Source: Clostridia bacterium (GTDB lineage Bacteria > Bacillota > Clostridia > Christensenellales > CAG-917). From it: a stretch of 64,000 nucleotides of DNA. Both the position numbers and the translations under genes were made by a program. Below are positions 54,801-63,800 of this stretch, piece by piece; the stretch's first letter is position 1, and each line of letters opens with the position of its first letter. Below the pieces are notes generated by a model. That model made no database searches. It saw nothing but the letters and a program-made list of their open reading frames with translations, and was not told where the DNA came from. Where the stretch lies: NCBI GenBank assembly GCA_017461985.1, contig JAFTSA010000009.1:1-64000 (forward strand), written 5' to 3'.

Positions 54801-57800
54801 ATGTCAAGGGTGAGACCGATGTTTGCTGAGAAGTTTGCGTTGTCCCAGTCTGTTGATGCCAAGATGAATTCGAAGTAATCGTACAGTTCGGTTGAAACAA
54901 ACTTGGTCATTTGTTCGGTCCAGTTGATGACGTCGCTGAGTTTAAGGTCGATGGCAAGTGACAGATCAAGTTCGACTGACTTGAGGTCACCAAGGAGACT
55001 TGCGATGTCAAGTTCTCCACCAGCAAGGAGTGCACCAAGGTCAAGGTTCATGATGGTGCTGTAGTTGGTGAAGTCGTTTACTGCCTTATAGTAGGTTTCG
55101 CCATGGACGAGGCCTTTTGCAACGCCGTTTGCGTCGTACTCTACTTCTACGTATCTGCCATTCAACTCATTGTATTCGTAGAGTGAGCCACTTTCGTTTT
55201 TATTCCATGCAGGTGCATAGTATTTTTCAATGTCTGCAAATGCCTTGTAGAAGTCGATGAACTTTCTGTCAAGTGATGTCACCTTTGTGGACACTGCAAC
55301 GTGAGTGAATTCTGTGTCTTCGTCAACGCAGACTGCATTGCCATCTTTGATGATATATCTCTTTGCAGGTTCAACAAATTCAGTGGTTTCACTGTTGAGA
55401 ACATTGTCAACCGTGTAAGGTGTGCCGGAATTGTTGTTGCTGTTGAGCATATCAATGTAGTTTTGGACGGTGATGACGGTGTTGAACACGCTGTCGTCCT
55501 TCACTGCCATGAAGACGTCTTCTGCCTTTTCGTATGCCCAAACGCCAGATGCCACTGCATTTTCAAATGCGGTTGCGTTCAAGTACACTTCGGTTGCCTT
55601 GACGTAGTATTTGCTGTAGGTGTGGAATACACCGTTGCCTGTGTCAACTGCGTCTTCGGGACGGACTGCGCGAAGTGCTCTGTAGGTTCCTTTTTCATCT
55701 CTGCAATATGTTCCCTCTTCTTCATCGTATGAATAGCGATATCCTTCATACAGAAGTTTGCAATTGAACACATCGCCCAAGTCATCGTCATCTTCTTTTT
55801 TTGCTTCAAACACAAATGCATAACGTGTGCCAGCATACTCTTCTTCAGCAATTACATACTGACCTTCACCGACTTGCTTGTATTCGCCGTCTGCGTTTTC
55901 AACATAATCAATTGAATACAGTTGTCCCTTGTAGTTGAGTCTGTAGTCTCCTTCTGCACTCTTGTGATATGTTTCACCACTCAGTGAGTAGCGTTGTCCG
56001 GTGTAGCTTTCCTTTTCCTTTTCGCTGAGTTTAAGGAAATCTTCGTCGCCAAGAACTGCGAAGTCATGTTCTTGAATTTTGATGTATTCAACATCTCCCA
56101 CTGCGTTGCCAACCTTGACGTATGCATCTTCAAATGCCACGTCGTCGTTGCGGACGAAGTTGCCGTAGTAGAAGATGTGGTTGTCTGCAAGGTCAGGATT
56201 GACGATGACGCTGTTCTTGTATGAAGTGTTGAGGGTGTTGAAGTCCTCAATTGTGCCGAAGTCGATTGCTGAACTGTCTTCTGTGCCGTTGAAAAGCTCA
56301 AGGTCAAGGCCGATGGACAGGACGCCCTTTGTGCCGTCGCTGTTGAAGAGGTCGATGTCAAGACCGATTGCGTAAGGATTGAGGCCGATGCCAACCTTCA
56401 CTGCAAAGTTGGGAAGGAGACCTTCGGAGATGTCAACGTTGAGAAGTTGCAAGAGCAATTCCACAAAGCCCTTTGTGACTGCAAGAGCAAGTTTTCTTGT
56501 GAAGAAGTTGAGATAGACCCCTGCCACTGAAGGATCGGAGTATTCATCAACTGCTCCGCCTGCTGCCATTGCTTCACTTGAGCCAAGGCTGAGACCGCCT
56601 GAGAGCAGGTCTGCAAGGAGGGTTTCAACGGGATAATCACTGACGTCAACAGCAAGCTTACCGCCCTTGCCAAGGAGCCATTCAAGGTCAAGGTAGAGGC
56701 CAGCAGCACCGGTGTCGATGTCGTGATCATAGTAGATGCCGATCATGTGGGTGAGAGTGCCGTCAACTTGGTCTGCGCCGTCGTTTTCTCTACGCCACAA
56801 GTCAATGCCCAGGTCAAGGTCAAAGATGTTGATCTTGAGTGCGGGAACAAAGTCGATTCTAAATGAAAGGTTGATCTTGATTTCAAAGACAAGTTCGCCG
56901 GTGAAACCTTCGAGGACTCTGATCATTGAGTTGTCCAGGTCGCCAACAATACCGCCGAGGACGTTGCCAAGTGATTCTTCAACGCCGGTTGAGTACAACA
57001 CGTATTCACCGTTGTTGAATTGTTGATATTCACCTTGGATCATTGTGTAGCGGATTGAAGGATCGATGTCACCTTCGGTGAGTTTGTCTGCCTCTGCCTT
57101 GCCTGTGTTGACAAGTGCAAGGTAGTCACTGACCAACATATAGTCGTGGTAGCCACTAATTGAGAAACCGCCACGGATGGTCAATGAGATGAAGAACATA
57201 TCGTCACTGTCAACGTAGTTGATCTCTTCGCTGTTGTCGTAGAGAGCAAGGTGTTGAATCATATCGTCCATTTCATCGGTCTTTTGTTCCCATTGTTCTG
57301 CGGTGTAGTAGGTTGCAAGATATTCAGCAACAGGCATATAACTTCTTGTCCAGCTGTCGTATGCGAAGTAGTTGATTTCGTTTGCGCCCCAACCGATGAG
57401 CTTGTTTGCATCGTACAATTCTTTGACCTTGCCGTCTTCTGCGGTGAGAGAACTGCCAAGGACAAATTCGTTCTTGTTCCAGTTCCAGACGTATTCACCC
57501 TCGTTGCTTTCAACGGTGGAGATTTGCATGATGCGCTCTGCTCTTGAAACGATGTTTTCAACTGTTGTACGTTGATAATAGACTGTGCCTTCGGGTTCTG
57601 TGCCGTCTGCTCTCACGTAGCTGTCACGATACCAGACTTGCTTGTAAAGTGTTGCAGGAAGCACTCTCTCGAAGCGGTCAATGTCAAGTGATTCAATGTG
57701 AATTTTGACGTAGAAGTCACGGACTTCGGAGGTGAAGTCAACCATTTGTCCGTTTTCCCAGTCAACGGTGTCGTACACGTCATATGCGAGCGCGTACCCG

Positions 57801-60800
57801 CCATCCTTAATAACATAGAGGCTGTCGCTGTCGATTGCGTAGTAGTCGCCGTGATAGTAGATATAGCGGACGTTGTCGTCGTAGTTTGCAACCACGTCAA
57901 TGCCGTCTAATGTTGTGCCTGCCACGCTGTCCTTGACAATCCACTCGTCAACGGTGTTTTCGCCACCGACGAAGGTGTAGACGTAGTCGGGTGCAAGATA
58001 GTATTTTGCGCCGTCGGGAGTATTTTCATCTGCGGGGACGTAGTTGAAGCTTTCGCCACCAAATTCGGGGAAGCCGACGTTGATGCCGATTTCATATTCC
58101 CACAGATAGAGTTGGACTGAAACGATGGGCTTTCTTGCATAGTCGTCTGCGTATGCAACAAGCATCTTGCTCTCGTCAATTGCTGTGAAGAGGAAGTATT
58201 CGTTGTCTGCGCTTTCGTCGCCTTCTGCAAGTTGATATTGTCCGTCACTGACGTAGTAGTATGCGCCTTCGTAGTTGGTTGTTTCGGTCTTAGAGTAGTA
58301 TTTGAAGTTGTCTCCTGACTTCTCTGCTCTGTCCTTTTCAATTGCAGTTGCTCTTGAAAGTTCTTGGAAGTAATGACTGTCTGAGGTCAAAACCTTCAAG
58401 TATGAGTCGTAAGACTTGATTGCGTAGAAGTCGCCGGTGTATTTGCCAAGTTCAGCATCGCTCATGTCTGCCACTGCCTTGTAGACGCCGTCAACAAGTG
58501 CGTAGTTGCCCTTTTCTGCGGTTTCGTCAACGTAGAAGCGGACGTCACTGTCGCATTCAAGAGCGGTGTTGACGCTTTCATAGTAGTAGACTGATCTGTC
58601 GGTGTTGATTTGGACGTAAGGTTGTTTTGTGAAGTCTGCTTCATTAAATTGCAGTCTGCTGTCTGCGTCAGGCATGACGAGGGCAAGAATTTCGTTGATG
58701 AAATTGCTGTTGACTGCCACTTGGATGAAGGTTGAGGTCATACGGATGCCCCAAACGAATGCGGTGATATACTGAGCAATGTCGTCACCAAGGAGAGGAA
58801 GTGCTGCTGCATCTGCACTGCCTGCTGCCACTGCTGAATCGCTTGCGCTTTCACTGCTGCCGAAGATGTCGGGGAGGAGATTTGATGCCAGGCTACGGAG
58901 TGAGTAGCTGTTGATGTACACACTGGGGATGTTGAGATAGCTCAAATCAATGTACAATCCGCCCTTGACACGTTTGTGGTCTCCGTTGTCGTTTTGATAG
59001 AAATAGGTTGCGTCATAAGCATAACGTGTCATACCCACTGATTCGTCGCCTTCGGGGTCGTAGACGAACTTGCCGGTGCTTGCGTTGTAATAGTAGTCAC
59101 CGCGGACGTCTTCGAAGTAATGGCTGTAGCGATATTCAGGAGCAACGTATGCCACGTTGCCGGGTTTCATTTCAGTGGCGGGGTCCAACTTTTCAAACTC
59201 ACCACTTTCCATATAGATGCCAATGATGTTGTGGGTGTCGGAAACGGTGTATTTTTCGTTTTCGTCAACAACAACTTGGTCTGCTGTGGTTTGGATGACG
59301 ATTGATGCGTTGATGTAGGAGAGCAAGTCGCCAATGTTCAGTCCGCCGATGTTGCCAACTGCCCCAACGATGATATTGACGATGTCAAGGATTGACATAT
59401 CTGCATTGACGTCAATGTCAAGATCGGGCACGTATTGACGCAGGTGGTTGAGGAGTGCTGCAAACTTGATTTCAACTGTAAGGATGAGTTCAATCTTGCG
59501 TGCAACGTCACCACCCATATCGGATGTTGCGCTGATGATTGCTTCCATATCCTCGGGATCCATTTCGGGGAAGAGCCAGCCGAGGAGTGCGCTGAGGTCG
59601 ATGTCACTGCCGTGGACGAATCTTGTTGTGATGTCGATTGCTTCTGTCAAGGTGATACGGTCAAGTTCAGTGATTTCGGTGTATTCCTTGAGGTCGTCTG
59701 CAGTGAGGTGATATTCGTGTTGTGAGGTGAATTGAATGTCAACGTTTCTGATTGCAACCAAGAGGTTGAGGTCAGTGTCGTATTCATTCATATTGCCTGC
59801 ATTGTCTGCTTCACGTCTGAAGAACTTGGTGTTTTCGGGCTCTGTTCCAGTTGCTTTCACGCGGACGTATGCAACAGCGGGGGTTGCAGTGTCGGGGGTG
59901 ATTGCCTTATAGGAGCCGTCCTTTTCAACGTAAAGTTGTTGTCCTTGATGCTCTGCGTTGTCTTTGTCGTAAGAAACAAAGTAGTAGTCGCCTTCAACAA
60001 GGACAGTGCCGTCGGTGTCAACCACTTCAACGGTGGGTGCGCCTTCAACGGGGATATAACGGCTGCCTTCCATCATAAGGTTGACGTTGACGTCAAGGTT
60101 AAGTGAATCGTTGAAGTCAAGTTCAACTTGTGCTGATGCAAGGAGCTTGTCTGTGATGTAGTCATCAAGGTCAAGACCTGATGCAATCATCTCAATGAGA
60201 GTGCGGATGAGCTTGTTGCCAAGAGCAACCGTCAACTTACGTCTGCTGATGAGGAGGAGTGCATCTGCGTTGTCAGTGTCAATGGGTGATGCTGCCATTG
60301 CTTCACTTGATGCGCCGGGCAATTCGTTTTCGGTGTAGATTTCTTCATTGAGAATATCACCGAGCAAATTGTCGATGAAGTCTGTGATGATGGTTGATGT
60401 GATGCTGAGCTTGGGAATGTTGAAGAAAGGTGCATCAAGGTAGAACGTTCCGCCAAGATAGTAGAGGCCGAGCCACAGGTTTTCTGCACCGGTTTCTGCG
60501 ATGTTGATGAGTTCAACTGCGATTTCACTGTTGGTCAACTCTGCAAAGTCAAGGACTATGCTGAGGTCAAGACGGAAGTGTGCAGATGAATATCCCTTTG
60601 CGGTTGCAGGCATTTCAAGGAGAACACCTTGCAAGTTGCCAAGGACCTTTTCAAAGATTGTGCCCAGGTCGATTTGACCTTCGGTGATGCCGAGGTCGAT
60701 CTCAACTGATGCGTTAACTGACACAGTTGATTCATAGAAGTAGGTGGTGGGGATTGTCTTTTCGGGATCGTCCTTGTCCTTTTCTTCAAGGATATAGTCG

Positions 60801-63800
60801 GGGATCAAAGGCTCGCTGTTGCCGCCGATTTCAATGTCAAGACCGCCAAGACCGATGCCAATCTTCACTGCGTTGACTTGGATGCCGATTTGGAGGGCAA
60901 AGTCTTTCAGTTCGGTGAATGCATTGATATAGCGATAGTATTGACCTTCTGCGTCAACCACGTAGCCTTGATAACGATCTGCAAAGCCGTCCACTGGCAC
61001 AAATGCGCCACTACGACGGATGAAGTAGCCAACCAAGCCAAATGCGTAGCCTTCTTCAAGTGATTCTTCGGGGACTACTGCGTAGTCGCCGTCGATATGA
61101 GTGTAGAGTGCATATCTATCTGTGTCGAAGTATTCATATTGAGGCACGCCGTCTTCTTCGCCCACTTGAACCTTTGCATATCTGCCGTCCACGTTGTTGT
61201 CTTTCCAAGTGATTTCGTCATAGTATGCATATCTTTCGTTCAAGGGCAGGACGAGGGTGTAGATGGTCTTTTCAGTCTTTTCTTCGCCTACGAGGATTGT
61301 CTTTGCCTTGTAGTATGCGTCGGCACTGACTTGTGAGGGGCTGAAGGTGACGTCAAATCTTTCTGCACCTGCGGGCACTGCCACGCCGTCGGTTATGTAG
61401 AGATAATAATCTCTGCCGTTGACGGTTTGCTTGTAATAGTCACCGCTTGCGTTTGCGCTGACTGATTCAACGAAGTATCTTGTGCCAGAGTAGATATCGT
61501 TGAGGACTTCAAGTTCATCAACTTCGTCGCCGTCATCGAAGAATCTGTTGTAGCCGTAGCTGCCGATTTCTGCGCCCACTGAAATTTCAAGTTTGTTGAA
61601 GATTTCCTCAATTGAGCCAAGGTCGGGGAGAAGTGCGCCGATGATGAGTGAAATGATTGACTTGGTGATGAGGATTTGTCCTGCTGTGTCTGAAAGGACA
61701 AGTGCGATGATTGCATCTCTTTCAACGTCTGCTTCAACCTCTGCAGATGCCATTGCTTCGCCGTCCCCTGCTGAAGTTGCGGTTGCGCTAGTGCCGTCAC
61801 CGAAGATGAGGCCCATGAGCATATCAACGAAGTTAGGAATCTTTGTGTAGTTGGATGCAACGTCAAAGAGGCTTGTGCCGTCAAGATACAAGTCACCTTG
61901 ATAGAGATAGATTCCGCCCAGTGCCATATAGTCACCGTTTGCATCCTTGAGAGGTGTGCCCTTTTCGTCTGTCTTGAGGAGTTCAAGAGCAAGTTCGATT
62001 GTGTCAAGGTCACTGCCAGTGATGAAGTTGGTGATTGCACTGATTTGTTCATAGACGGTGCCGTTGCCTTCCACGTATGCTACGTGTGTTGCGTCCGCGC
62101 TGTCGTATTGCACGTATGCGCCGTCCATATAGAGATAGACGGGTGTGCCTGCGGAGATTGCTTCTTTTGCTGCTGCAAGGCCAAGTGCGTTGTATTGATC
62201 GCCCTTGAGGAGTGCTGCAATGTTAAGTGCGCCAAGGTCTGCCTTCAATGAAATTCTGCCTGCGATGCCGTCATGGAATGCGCTGGTTGTCTTTGCATTG
62301 ATAAGCATATCTGCGATGTAGTTTTCAAGGAGTCCGCCAAGTTCCAGAGTGTCGATGTCTTCACTGTCGAAGTTGATCATCAGGTTGAGGCCCAAACCTA
62401 TGGTTTGTGTGCCGGGATTTTCAACGGGAGGATACTTGTCGGGGTCAACGATTGAGAGGATTGTGTTGACGTATGATGAGATGTCAACAAATTCATTTCT
62501 GTCAAGAGGTGACAGGACGCTTTCATATTCTGCATCTGCAATCTTGAGGTCAAGACCAAGACCAAGCTTGAGATAGATGTTTGTGCCTGCAACTGTGTTG
62601 AAGTTGATGCCAAGTGACAGTTTGTTGTCCATATCTGCATCCTTAAACTTGATGGAGATACCGCTTGTGCTCTCTTCAATGTTGAACATGTCAAGGCGGA
62701 GTTCTTCACCAGTGATAAGGCTTGCGATGTCGGCAATAAGGGTTGAGTTGACGAGGACGTCAATTCCGTCCCAGTTGTCATACCAGAAGGTGTCACCTTC
62801 TTCGTAGGGGTTGCCACTCATGCCCATTGCGGTGCATCTAAAGATGATGCGCTTGATGAACTTGTTGAGATAGTCGATGACGCCGGGTGCTTCTTCGTCG
62901 TCTGCGGTTGCTGCTGCTTCACCGCCGCCGAAGACACCGAGATCTTTAAGAAGTCCAAGGAGGTCAAGTTTCACTTGAGGGCCACCGAAGTTGCCTGCAT
63001 CAAGGTATGCAAAGCCGTCAATCATGTAGATGCCAAGTGCTGCTTCGTTAAATTCTCCTCTGTTGAAGATGATTTCAACACCAACTTCAAGGGCTGCGAG
63101 GATTGTTTCAATTTCGAAGTTCAGTGCATCAAGGTTCAGGTTGAAGACGCCTGCAATGCCAAGTTTGCCAAGGTCAAGACTGCCGAATACACGGAGAACG
63201 ATATTGTCTTGGACGGGGTCATTGAGGTACATTTCAAGGCCAAGTCTGTCAAGGAGTGCACCCACAAGATTCTTGGCAAGGCCTTCTTCAAGACCGCCAA
63301 GGAGATTCTTCACTGCGTCCATGCTGACGATTGTATCAATGATATCACCAAAGACGTGAGGATCTTTGATGTAAAGACCGTTGGGATCTTGTGCGTATCT
63401 GCCGTCAGATTCACGGAGTGAATATCTTTCGTCGTCGTTGTAAAGTTTTGCTGTGTCTTCGTCAACGAGGATATAGGTTGCATTGAAACCGAATTGAAGT
63501 TCCAGTTCAAGTTCAAAGCTCAACTTCTCGTTGTCTGCGAAGTTGTTGAAGCGGTTGACACCATTTTCTGTGCCAAGATATCTGTAATATGCTGTGCCGT
63601 CGTCAACAAGTGCGCCAGTGAAGCGGACAAAGTTGTCGCCTTCCTTCACGTAGATGTTGTCAACTTCTGCATTGACTGTTGCATATTCGCTTGATTCAAC
63701 TACAACGTAGTTGTTTTCGTTTTGATAGTGATAGATGCCTTCGTCAAGTCTTGCGGACACTGAGTCAAGTCTTGTTGCTGAAATCTTGGGTGACTTGAGG

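Noticed and set aside
51665-62935. CRISPR array or tandem DNA repeat as explanation for the regular linkers
   Set aside because: The linkers are 1.1-2.3 kb apart, are conserved as protein rather than DNA, and have no constant spacer length.
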